From positions 1-29,134 of IMG/VR virus record IMGVR_UViG_3300047157_000048: a DNA stretch of 29,134 bases. One strand, 5' to 3'. Source of the stretch: a virus. The stretch's first letter is position 1. Each line of letters begins with the position of its first letter. Under the pieces are notes generated by a model. That model ran no database searches and was not told where the DNA came from. It was given only the letters and a program-made list of their open reading frames with translations. Shown here in pieces: positions 9,811-18,858 of this stretch. A program made the translations under genes and the position numbers.

Positions 9811-12038
9811 TATCTTAATCCCATGGCAAGTATATTGCCTTTAGTTAAATTACAAGAAGTACCATCATGTTTTGCATATAGTTTAAATCTAATCCCAGTT
9901 GTTACTTTTCCTGAAGCAGATATTTGTGCTGGTACTCTAGCGTTAAGATGTAACGTAGATACATACCAATCTTCATACACATCATGCAATACATACTCAG
10001 TACCTTCTGTGCTTCCTGTTAAGGTACAAGCAGTTAATTTTCCATGCACACCGTCAGATGTGCTACTAAAATATAAACTAGCCATAGCCATAGCAGCATG
10101 ACCTTCAGATGTAGATCCTGTATTATCTGGCGCTGGTAAATCAGCAGTAACTTTTAATACATAAGAAGATGTTAAAGATGAAGATGAAGATGTTTCTGCA
10201 AAATCTTGTTTATTAACATCACCTCTAATTTTATTAGCTTGTAAAGAATCAATAACAGCATCACGAATATTAGTAACACCGTTATTTACCTCAAAAGCTA
10301 TAGTAGGAGTATGACTTAAATTAGTTCTATCTGCTATCCAAAATCTATCAGCGTTAACACCAAAAGCAGTATGACCACCAGTTAATTCATTAGACGTTGA
10401 TATTAATCCAAAGCCACTTACATAACCATTAGATGAAATTTTTACACCATATTTTCCGTTTATACCATTAACTGATTCTACTGTTGATGTAATAGTAGTT
10501 GTGTTGTTTCCAATAGTAGTTGATAAAGTTCCTACTTGAGCAGCCGCAGTAGCAGCATTACTTTCTGCTGTTGCTGCGGTTGTTGTTACAGCGTTTAACT
10601 GTGAAATAGTTGCTAAAACACTTGTTCCAGTACCACCAGTAACAATAGATTCTAAGTTTGAAAGTTGTGTAGCATGCGATGTAGCTTTACCGTCAAGAGT
10701 ATTAACAGTAGCGTTCAATGAGTTGTGTTGATTTAATGTAGCTAATCTTGCAGTTGATCCATCTGCTTCAAATACTTGTGATTCAAGATTAGTAATTCTA
10801 TTAAGGTCTAATGTTATACTGCCAGAGCCTTGTACTTGTAATACTTCTAAAGCAGATACTCTTTGACCTAATGATGTAGATGCAGAACCATTGACTGTGT
10901 TATCTAAACCAGATGTTAATGTTTCTAATGCTGTAATTTTTGTGCCTTGGTCTGTAATTACATTAACACCACTTTGTGTAATAATGTTTTCCAGAATTAA
11001 TGTTCTTCCTTCTACAGTAGATATATTTGCTATTTGATTTTGTAAAGAAGTTGATAGTTGTGATGTATCAATTCTTCCTGTAGCTGCTGCAAGGTCTACC
11101 ATAAGTTTATCAATATCAATATTAGCCTGTGTAACTTCTGATCCACTAGCTACATTAACAATAGTTCCGCTACCAGAAGAAACAGTAGAGCTAAAATCTC
11201 TAATTTCTACAGAAGATCCAACAGGGGGAGCTGTTGAAAATGTAATAACATTATCGTTTAATGTGTAATTGTTTACGTTTTGCAGTATACCATCAATAAT
11301 AACTAGTATAGCAAGTACAGAACTTGGTCTAGCAGTAAGTGTTATTGTTGTTAAACCTGTACTTGTGTAAGTTGTTGATAAAGGTTGCACTCTACCAAAT
11401 ACTAAATCCCAATTACTTCCTGTCCATATACGAGTTTCTGTTTGAGTAGTATTGTAATATATGTCACCTACTTGTAATGCAGAGCCATCAGGTCTGTTTG
11501 TTAAGTCAGACGCAAAAGCTCCAAGGTACTCAGTAATAGCAGATGTTTGAGTGGTGACATTACCAGATGCGTCAAAAGCCAAGAGCTTTCCAGCTCTCGA
11601 GGAAGCTGTCGGTAGAGTACCAGTACCGCCTTCTTGTATAGGTGCTTTAATCGATTGTTCAATTCTTAATTCTAAGTCCTGTAGGTTTCTGGTAATTCTT
11701 GACAGCTCACTATTCAATGTTTCAATGTCAAAGAATCCACCGGTGTTATAGTCTGTTGTCCTAGATATAGCACCGTTTCTAATTATATCAATAGTCACAC
11801 TTTTTTGTGAGGAAGCAAACTCTACAGTTGTACTGTTAGCAGTACCTACATTATTTAAAGTAAACGCTGTTCCTGTCTGTCCAACAAGACTAGCAACATA
11901 AGTAGCTTGAACATCATCAACATATACATTAATATCTGTTGCTACTTCGGTAGCAAAAGGTACTGAAAATACTGTTTGTCCACTACTTGGTGCTGTATAC
12001 TCTATCCTTGGAGTTGTATCTGATACACTTATAGCCAT
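9810..12038 (-). CDS. Tail fibre, T7 gp17-like N-terminus with DUF1983-like region
   Basis: 742 aa. Residues 1-~130 resemble the T7 gp17 virion-attachment domain: FSVPFATEVATDINVYVDD, then RTTDYNTGGFFDIETLNSE and a coiled coil LQDLELRIEQ. Next come a DxxxRPDGSALQVGDIYYNT module (178-197) and another beta module (about 216-282). A long coiled-coil-like stretch (305-520) has recurring I/L-x-x-LE spacing (ALETL, ALEVL, NLESQ, NLESI). Residues ~500-600 resemble the DUF1983 region of lambda tail-tip protein J (FGVNADRFWIAD, then AFEVNNGVTNIRDAVID). The last ~120 residues form a beta-rich tip. It probably attaches to the tail and carries or positions the collagen-like fibre. Confidence 0.85.
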   Translation of the reverse strand: MAISVSDTTPRIEYTAPSSGQTVFSVPFATEVATDINVYVDDVQATYVASLVGQTGTAFTLNNVGTANSTTVEFASSQKSVTIDIIRNGAISRTTDYNTGGFFDIETLNSELSRITRNLQDLELRIEQSIKAPIQEGGTGTLPTASSRAGKLLAFDASGNVTTQTSAITEYLGAFASDLTNRPDGSALQVGDIYYNTTQTETRIWTGSNWDLVFGRVQPLSTTYTSTGLTTITLTARPSSVLAILVIIDGILQNVNNYTLNDNVITFSTAPPVGSSVEIRDFSSTVSSGSGTIVNVASGSEVTQANIDIDKLMVDLAAATGRIDTSQLSTSLQNQIANISTVEGRTLILENIITQSGVNVITDQGTKITALETLTSGLDNTVNGSASTSLGQRVSALEVLQVQGSGSITLDLNRITNLESQVFEADGSTARLATLNQHNSLNATVNTLDGKATSHATQLSNLESIVTGGTGTSVLATISQLNAVTTTAATAESNAATAAAQVGTLSTTIGNNTTTITSTVESVNGINGKYGVKISSNGYVSGFGLISTSNELTGGHTAFGVNADRFWIADRTNLSHTPTIAFEVNNGVTNIRDAVIDSLQANKIRGDVNKQDFAETSSSSSLTSSYVLKVTADLPAPDNTGSTSEGHAAMAMASLYFSSTSDGVHGKLTACTLTGSTEGTEYVLHDVYEDWYVSTLHLNARVPAQISASGKVTTGIRFKLYAKHDGTSCNLTKGNILAMGLR

Positions 12039-12079
12039 AATGTCTTACTTTCCTTATTGTTAGTTAATACGCAACGCAC

Positions 12080-15000
12080 TTACTTTAGAGACTCTTTTGC
12101 ATTTTTCTTTTTTTTCATTCTTTCCCAATAACTGTTAGCATCAGGATCATCAAAAATAGTATCTGCTATTTTATCTACAAGAGCTGGACCTCCAAAATAA
12201 TTTGATAAACCTAATGGTGGATCAAGAAAAAATAAATTATTAAAGCCTATAGTTCTGTAAAAAAGTTTTAATCTTTCTCTATCAGAAAGTTTTCCACCGC
12301 CTAATGTTTGTCCTGTTAAGAATTTAATTATATTTATTGGTGCTACAAATGGTGTTCCAGCTACACTTGCGTATCTGTCAGCATCATCTTCATAAGAAAA
12401 TTTTTCATCCATGCCAAAAGCTGGTCTAACACCAAAAGTATTTTGACTTAGTGTTTCTACAGTATTGTTAAAATCTACAAGCCAAGAAGAAGCTCCAGAG
12501 TATTCAGCAGAAATTAATAATTGTTCGCCTATATCTTTATTAGAAAAAGATTGTGGATTTTTTGCCCATTGTGATAAATAAGCAAGGCCCATTAAAGCTA
12601 CTATACCTTGTTTTGGGTATCTTGCTTGTTGTTGTATTGTTGTTCCAGCAATTTTTGTGGCTGCTGATATACCAAATGTTCTAAATTGAAACATTAAAGA
12701 TAGTAAAGGTTGATAATTTCTTGAAGCACTACTGTAATTTGATCTCCAAAGATTAAGGTTTTCATATTCTTCTAATTGTTTTTTAGCTATTAAAGTCTTT
12801 GGACTATCAGCTTTACCTTCAGATAAAGATTTTATAAAATCAATATGGCTTGTAGAGTTTTCACTATCAAATTTTACTCCAAGAGATTTTAATTTTGCAT
12901 TGTTGCTTTTTATATTTCTGGTAATTGCATTTATTTCTTTTTGTGCCTGTATTTTTCTTTTTGCAAAAGTTTTTGTATGAGGTATTCCTTTCCATTGACC
13001 TTCTAAAAACCCAGGTCTTGTTGCAATACTTGGAGTCATAACAGCAATATTAACATCATTATGAATTGCAGTTCCAAATCTACTTGCTAAACCTTCATTC
13101 TTCCAAGAGTCAGTATCAGCTACATATTTGTAATCTTCTTCAGTCATTTTAGCTTTTGTTTCTTCCCATCCTATTCTTTTATGCTCTTCAAGAACCTTGC
13201 TGTTTTTAAAATCTACTCTTTTCCAACTAACACCTCCTGTGTTATTGCCCATATCTAAAATATCTTTGTCTTTAAATCCTAAAGATCTTAATCTCATCCA
13301 ATCATTAGCAACATCATCAGTAATAGAATTATTAGATTCTTTAAATTTTTTAGCTAATCGAACAGAGTCTTTAATAATACTGTCTATTGAAAGTACTGTT
13401 GCAAATTCTTTTTGAGCTGTTGTCCAGTAGTTTAACATATTAGCTTTAAACATCGCATTAGCCATGCTTTCTAAACCATCTTCAAAAGCAGATCTACTTC
13501 CTGGTACTATGCCATCAAACTCCATCATCCTAGCATTGGCACTATGCATTACTGTATCAATAGCTGAAGCAAATATTTTAGACTCACGTTTACCTTCTAA
13601 AAATATTTTTTCCATTTGAGGATCTTTATTAGGGTTTAAATGTCTTTTAATCATAGTTCCAAAATGATTTTTTACACCATACCTAAGTCCGATCGTTCCT
13701 AAATCAGCAATAGAATTTAAAGTAAATTTACCAGCTAACAAAGTAATACCCATGTTTTTTAATACTCTTGATGTTCTTGCTTGCCAAGAATGAGCTTGAC
13801 TACCACTAACAAAAGTTCCTAGTACTCTGTCTCTTAATGTTTCTACATGGTCTAATATTTCGTACTCTTGTATGTCTAATTTTTCCAATCTTTTTTTTGT
13901 TTCTGCTGGTCCTATTTTTTTATTTTCTACTACACCTTTCCTAAAATTAGAAAATTTTTCTTTAATATCATCTAGTTTTTTTGTTAACAATCTGTCGCCG
14001 TTGCCAAATTTTGCCATTTCAATATTAGCACCCATTCTTCTAATATAATTTCTTGTTACAGTTTCAACATCTAAATCTAAATAATCAAACTTCCAATCTC
14101 CCTTTACGTCTAATTTTCTACTCATTAAATTTTTAATTGTCTTAGATGCAAATCCACTATTTTCGAAATGACCTTCTTCTCTTATCATTCTGTTTACAGT
14201 TTCAGTAGCTCTTTTTTTTGCACCAGAAGGCATATCTCTTTTGAATTCTTCTGTTAATTTTTTTATAACAAAATCTTTATTTTGCCTTATTTTTCCTACA
14301 TTCCAAAACATAGGAAAATAATTTTCTCCACTTTTTGTAGAGCCAAAGCCTTGTTCTTTTAATTTTATTAAAGCATTTTCTATGTCACCTATTTCATCTT
14401 TAACTTCTTTAATTCTAGCAGAAGTATCTTCGTTAGCGTATTTAGATTTTTTATAAGTTTGTAAATATTCTAATCTTTCTTGTTGTCTTACTAATTGTTT
14501 TTTTAAATTTTGTTCAGTAAATCCTAAACCACTTCTGTCTATTTCTGATTGAAATCTTTTATAAACATCTGATATATTTTTTGCTGTTTTTATAATTTCT
14601 GGATGAGCATCTTTATTAGGTTTTATTATTTGTTTAGCAACTTCTCTTTTAAATTCTGACTTAGATATATTTTGTTTTGTACCTATAAGACCACCGCTGT
14701 ATCTTGATGTTGTATCAAAAAAATCAGCTTTAGAAACTGTTGTGTCTATACCTTGAAAACTTTTACTTAAATCTGGACTACCTTGTGTTGTAGTTTTAAT
14801 GTTGTTCATTGAAGCCCAACCATTATCTATACTACCTCTAACAGTATACATTTCTCCAAACCAATTTTGTTTATACAATGTGTCTACACTTTGTGGCGTT
14901 GCTCTTGTTGCGTTAGAAAATAACATTGTTGACATATCACCAACAAGTTCGTCAGGTAAATCTAAAATAAAATTCATATCATTAGAGTTAACAGACTCGG

Positions 15001-15976
15001 TAAAAGATTTATCACGTTTCCATAATAAACCTATATCTTTTATCATATCGTATTCACTTTGTTCTAATCCATAAGGTCTTGATAAAATTTTTCTACTTCC
15101 TTGGTAAAGAGGTCCTCCATATGGAACAGCTAACTCATCTGATTCTTCAGATAATTTTCTTATAGGTATGCCATCTACATCTACAATATCAATTTTATTA
15201 TCAATTAGCTCTTTATTATGATCGGCTGTAGTTTTTCTTCCATTTGGTTTTATAATTTTTTCTACAGCTGGATCATCTAAAATTTCTGATTTTATAACTG
15301 AGCTTGCAGTTTTAGAATCTAAAGTTCCTTTAAAAATTTTACCTAAAACTGGCCCAATAACACCACCTATAGCTATAGCAGTAGGTATAGTATATGCAAG
15401 CTCACTTGTTTCAGCAGTTGGATCTAGCCCTACTCTTGCAAATTCATAAGGAGCAACAGAAGCACCCATTACGCTTCCGTATTTTAAAGATTGTTTTGAA
15501 AATTTTGCTAAACTATTTATACTTTGGAATCCCCATTTTTTCATTCCAATAGGAGTCCATGTTAAAGGATCTTGTATTGCATAAGCAGTTATATTTAACA
15601 AAGCATGGTAGCCAAAATTTGCGTGTTGCATTATAGCTTTTGATTCTAAATTTTGTCTAATATTATTACCTCTTATTTGCATATCTCCTTGAGACTCAGA
15701 CATTGAAAGTTCTTGTATATGTTTTTCGTCATCAAGTAGTTCTGGAAATAATGATTTTGCTTGATTCATCCAATCAAAATCTTCTTCTATTGGTTGGTTG
15801 TATGCTTTTAATTTAGTCATACCCTCATCCCACAAATGAGTTTCCCAAGTATCTGCTATATTTTCTATAAAAGTAGAGTTTTCATACTGCCATTTACTTC
15901 TGTTATATTCTGCATCAGGTTCTAAAAAATCTCCTGACATTAAATATTGAGCATTTTTATTTGAAAGTATTGTCAT
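12080..15976 (-). CDS. Large internal virion protein (T7 gp16-like)
   Basis: 1298 aa, the position and size of T7 gp16, the core protein ejected into the cell to form the DNA-translocation channel. It is mostly helical and Lys/Asn-rich. Hydrophobic segments include TIPTAIAIGGVIGPVLG (~200), a stretch after SRVLKNMGITLLAGKFTL, and GIVALMGLAYLSQWA (~1165), next to a conserved-looking LMFQFRTFGISAA. I do not see the lytic transglycosylase motifs (Glu-Ser region) found at the N-terminus of T7 gp16. It lies directly downstream of the gp15-like gene with a two-base gap. The family call rests on size, order and the C-terminal QFRT block. Confidence 0.75.
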   Translation of the reverse strand: MTILSNKNAQYLMSGDFLEPDAEYNRSKWQYENSTFIENIADTWETHLWDEGMTKLKAYNQPIEEDFDWMNQAKSLFPELLDDEKHIQELSMSESQGDMQIRGNNIRQNLESKAIMQHANFGYHALLNITAYAIQDPLTWTPIGMKKWGFQSINSLAKFSKQSLKYGSVMGASVAPYEFARVGLDPTAETSELAYTIPTAIAIGGVIGPVLGKIFKGTLDSKTASSVIKSEILDDPAVEKIIKPNGRKTTADHNKELIDNKIDIVDVDGIPIRKLSEESDELAVPYGGPLYQGSRKILSRPYGLEQSEYDMIKDIGLLWKRDKSFTESVNSNDMNFILDLPDELVGDMSTMLFSNATRATPQSVDTLYKQNWFGEMYTVRGSIDNGWASMNNIKTTTQGSPDLSKSFQGIDTTVSKADFFDTTSRYSGGLIGTKQNISKSEFKREVAKQIIKPNKDAHPEIIKTAKNISDVYKRFQSEIDRSGLGFTEQNLKKQLVRQQERLEYLQTYKKSKYANEDTSARIKEVKDEIGDIENALIKLKEQGFGSTKSGENYFPMFWNVGKIRQNKDFVIKKLTEEFKRDMPSGAKKRATETVNRMIREEGHFENSGFASKTIKNLMSRKLDVKGDWKFDYLDLDVETVTRNYIRRMGANIEMAKFGNGDRLLTKKLDDIKEKFSNFRKGVVENKKIGPAETKKRLEKLDIQEYEILDHVETLRDRVLGTFVSGSQAHSWQARTSRVLKNMGITLLAGKFTLNSIADLGTIGLRYGVKNHFGTMIKRHLNPNKDPQMEKIFLEGKRESKIFASAIDTVMHSANARMMEFDGIVPGSRSAFEDGLESMANAMFKANMLNYWTTAQKEFATVLSIDSIIKDSVRLAKKFKESNNSITDDVANDWMRLRSLGFKDKDILDMGNNTGGVSWKRVDFKNSKVLEEHKRIGWEETKAKMTEEDYKYVADTDSWKNEGLASRFGTAIHNDVNIAVMTPSIATRPGFLEGQWKGIPHTKTFAKRKIQAQKEINAITRNIKSNNAKLKSLGVKFDSENSTSHIDFIKSLSEGKADSPKTLIAKKQLEEYENLNLWRSNYSSASRNYQPLLSLMFQFRTFGISAATKIAGTTIQQQARYPKQGIVALMGLAYLSQWAKNPQSFSNKDIGEQLLISAEYSGASSWLVDFNNTVETLSQNTFGVRPAFGMDEKFSYEDDADRYASVAGTPFVAPINIIKFLTGQTLGGGKLSDRERLKLFYRTIGFNNLFFLDPPLGLSNYFGGPALVDKIADTIFDDPDANSYWERMKKKKNAKESLK

Positions 15977-15978
15977 AA

Positions 15979-18411
15979 TTAAATTCCAGGAATAACAGGA
16001 TAACCTGTTGCTCCTAGTTCTACTACATTATTAATCCTTGCTTTTTCTTTTAATCTTTTTTTGTCAAATGTATTTAAATCTAATGTAACATCTTGATTGT
16101 CAATACGTTCACCTAACGGATTATGAATAAAAATAGTACGACCATCTCTGTCTTTTAATGGAGAAAAAGCACCAGTGTCACCAACAACAACAACTTTAAA
16201 AAGTAATTTTTGTTGTCCTGATCCTTTTATTGGTTTGTCATCTTCACCTATTTCTGGAATAATTACTTCTGAGTGTGTTACAAATCTTAAATGTTTACCA
16301 AATTCTAAATCTTCTACTCTAAGTGGAGTTCCGCTTGCGTGTGTAAATCCTTCAATTTGATCTGGATCAACAAGTTTTTTTAAAAGATTTAACTCGTTAT
16401 CTTTGTTTAGTAATATTTCTTGCATAGCACTTATTTCTTTTCTAGTAACAAAACCACTTGTATGAAAATCAGTATAGCCAAACTGCTCTACAGCACCATT
16501 TAAAACATCTGCAGCAATTTTTTCTAATGACTTACCAGAGTCAGCACCACCTAATCTAATTCTTAATTTTATTTCTTTGTTGAGATAATTTATAAATGTA
16601 GGATTAGTAAAGATTTTTTCTTCAGCACTTTTCATAATTGCCTTTGAGCTAAAATTAGGTTTTTCATTAGCATCAAAAGAAATAGGCATAGGCATCATAC
16701 CTTCCCCAAACAATAGAGCTTCATCAATATTTCCATCTAATTTTTTTCTTTCAAAAAATGTTCCAGTTTCTATTAAAGATTCTAAAGTATCTGTAATTTC
16801 ATCTGTTACTACACTAAATATTTTTGCAGTTAATTGATCTCCTCTTAAAACTACCCCTGTATTTTGAGCAAAGTAACTTGTTGATTCTTCTGATGAATTG
16901 TATCTTTGATAAAATTCATTAAATGTTTCTTTGTCTTGTAAATTAGAATCTCTGTATGCTTCTCTTAATGCTTTTAGTTCACTGTTCTCATCACTTATTT
17001 GTCTGTCATAAGATATTTTATTTCTAATTTCTGCATCATTTAAAGCATCTAAAACAATTTTTGCATCTTCTGGGCCTCTACGCATTAACTCTAAAAGTTT
17101 TCCAGCTTGTTCTTTATATATTTTATTTCTTGTATTTGCTGTACCATCACCACTTGGTATTATTGTTTTTATATATAGCGATGCTTCTATTGCTGTACTT
17201 AAATTAGTATTATCAAGAGTTAATATATATTCATTTACTTCTTCAATAGTTTTAGAAACAAAAAAGTTTACATCTTCTGTTGAAACTGCTTTGTTAGTTT
17301 CAAGTCCTCTTTTTATTCTAAGGTATTTTTGGTCATCTAATGAAGTTGTAACTAATTTTTTAACTGCTACTTCTAGTGAATCTACAATAGCCTTATCAAA
17401 CCCTCCTACTAAATTATCATAGGTTACTTCTTTTCCATTTATAACAATACCACCTTGTTTTTTAGTAAACATATTTTCTAATATATTTAATGCTTCTACT
17501 GGATTTTCTGTATCTAAAGCACCTACTATTAATTCTGTAGCAACGTATTGCGATATTTTATTATCAAAAGTTGTAGTATTAAAAGCTCCATCTTCAGGTG
17601 ACCATACCTCTGGATAGTTTCCTTGCATAACATCTTTTCTATATTGTAAAATGTTATTAATATTTTCAATCTTACTATCACCTAATGTTATTGTTTTTAA
17701 TCCTTCACTAACATTAAATTCAAAATTAGCTTTTCTTAAAAGTGTTTGCTCATTTTCTATTTTAGTACTGTATTCTTCTAAAGATGCAATTCTCATATTG
17801 TTTAAATCTGTATTAAGCTTAATTGCTTTTTTACTATTTAAAAAATCTTCAAATTGTTGGTCATTATAACCAAAAGCTTTTTGTAAAGATTCATTGCTAA
17901 ACATACCTCCAAAATCAAAACCTTCTTGTTTTAAAGATTCATAAAATAAATCTGGATCGGTATTTAAAATATCTAAATTATCTAATATTTTTGATTTACC
18001 AAGAGATATAATATTAGCTATAGCTTTATCTTGAGAGCTTGCATATTGTTTTGCTTCAAAGACTTTAAAAATTGATTCATTATCACTTTTAACTCTAGCA
18101 TACATTTCAGGACCATACCCTTCTGCATATATTAAAAATTCATTTAGATTTTCTGTTCGTTGCCTTCTTCCATCTTCAGTATTTATTGCAGATAATGTTG
18201 TATCTATACTTTTAAATCTTTTGTATTCTGAATCAGACTCAAAACTAGATTGGGTAGAAATACTTTGCCTAACTTTTTGTTGTAAACTTTTACCAGCATT
18301 TGATACAGCAGAACCAAAATAATTTGCAGAAGCAGTCGAGCCTATATCACTTGTTCCAACACTAATGTTGCCTATTGAACTTGTTAAACTTGTTACTTTT
18401 TTTAAAGCCAT
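15979..18411 (-). CDS. Internal virion protein (T7 gp15-like)
   Basis: 810 aa. Starts MALKKVTSLTSSIG and is largely alpha-helical and charged, with no TM segment. Near residues 370-390 there is an EEVNEYILTLDNTN helix. The C-terminal 120 residues are more strand-rich (LLFKVVVVGDTGAFSPLKD). The length is close to T7 gp15 (about 750 aa), and the gene sits between the gp14-like and gp16-like genes exactly as in T7. It probably forms part of the ejected core. Sequence alone would not identify it; the call relies on order and size. Confidence 0.7.
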   Translation of the reverse strand: MALKKVTSLTSSIGNISVGTSDIGSTASANYFGSAVSNAGKSLQQKVRQSISTQSSFESDSEYKRFKSIDTTLSAINTEDGRRQRTENLNEFLIYAEGYGPEMYARVKSDNESIFKVFEAKQYASSQDKAIANIISLGKSKILDNLDILNTDPDLFYESLKQEGFDFGGMFSNESLQKAFGYNDQQFEDFLNSKKAIKLNTDLNNMRIASLEEYSTKIENEQTLLRKANFEFNVSEGLKTITLGDSKIENINNILQYRKDVMQGNYPEVWSPEDGAFNTTTFDNKISQYVATELIVGALDTENPVEALNILENMFTKKQGGIVINGKEVTYDNLVGGFDKAIVDSLEVAVKKLVTTSLDDQKYLRIKRGLETNKAVSTEDVNFFVSKTIEEVNEYILTLDNTNLSTAIEASLYIKTIIPSGDGTANTRNKIYKEQAGKLLELMRRGPEDAKIVLDALNDAEIRNKISYDRQISDENSELKALREAYRDSNLQDKETFNEFYQRYNSSEESTSYFAQNTGVVLRGDQLTAKIFSVVTDEITDTLESLIETGTFFERKKLDGNIDEALLFGEGMMPMPISFDANEKPNFSSKAIMKSAEEKIFTNPTFINYLNKEIKLRIRLGGADSGKSLEKIAADVLNGAVEQFGYTDFHTSGFVTRKEISAMQEILLNKDNELNLLKKLVDPDQIEGFTHASGTPLRVEDLEFGKHLRFVTHSEVIIPEIGEDDKPIKGSGQQKLLFKVVVVGDTGAFSPLKDRDGRTIFIHNPLGERIDNQDVTLDLNTFDKKRLKEKARINNVVELGATGYPVIPGI

Positions 18412-18420
18412 TTATTTATC

Positions 18421-18858
18421 CTAGGGTAGTGTCTTATAGTCAATGCCACCACCAACTAAAGCTGTTCCAATTTCTAATAGTGATCCTTTTCTAGCCATGC
18501 TACCAGCTTGATACTGTGACTTGATAGATCTTATTTTTGAGTCTCTATTTAATAATGTATTAGTTTTTAATCTTTTAACATCAATAGCTGTTGTTCTTGA
18601 TTGATCTTCTATAAATGCCATAGCAGATTCACCACCAGATGTACTTGCTAAGTTTAAAGCTGTGTTTTCATTTAGTGCTTGAATTGTTGCATTTTCAGTA
18701 GCTAATGCGTTTATTAAATCTATTTCGTTAGCTATTTTTAATTCTTGCGCTTTAGCTTTATGAGATTGTTGTGCTGCTTTACCAGATGTATAAGCTCCTA
18801 AAGCTTGTAACCCTGTGCTTGATCCAATTAATACTGCTGTTAATATATCTATTGCCAT
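18421..18858 (-). CDS. Internal virion protein (T7 gp14-like)
   Basis: 145 aa. The N-terminus ILTAVLIGSSTGLQALGAYTS is a hydrophobic Gly/Ala segment. It is followed by a long Ala/Gln-rich helix (AAQQSHKAKAQELKIANEID) and a basic stretch (KRLKTNTLLNRDSKIRSIKS). The C-terminus has a short Gly/Ala segment. This layout is typical of gp14-type proteins that insert in the outer membrane during ejection. It starts one base inside the gp12-like gene (TAATG) and precedes the gp15-like gene, as in T7. Confidence 0.75.
   Translation of the reverse strand: MAIDILTAVLIGSSTGLQALGAYTSGKAAQQSHKAKAQELKIANEIDLINALATENATIQALNENTALNLASTSGGESAMAFIEDQSRTTAIDVKRLKTNTLLNRDSKIRSIKSQYQAGSMARKGSLLEIGTALVGGGIDYKTLP

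Noticed and set aside
9772-10101. 109-codon + strand open frame opposite the tail fibre
   Set aside because: It is antisense to a well-supported gene on the other strand, with no ribosome binding site or family pattern.
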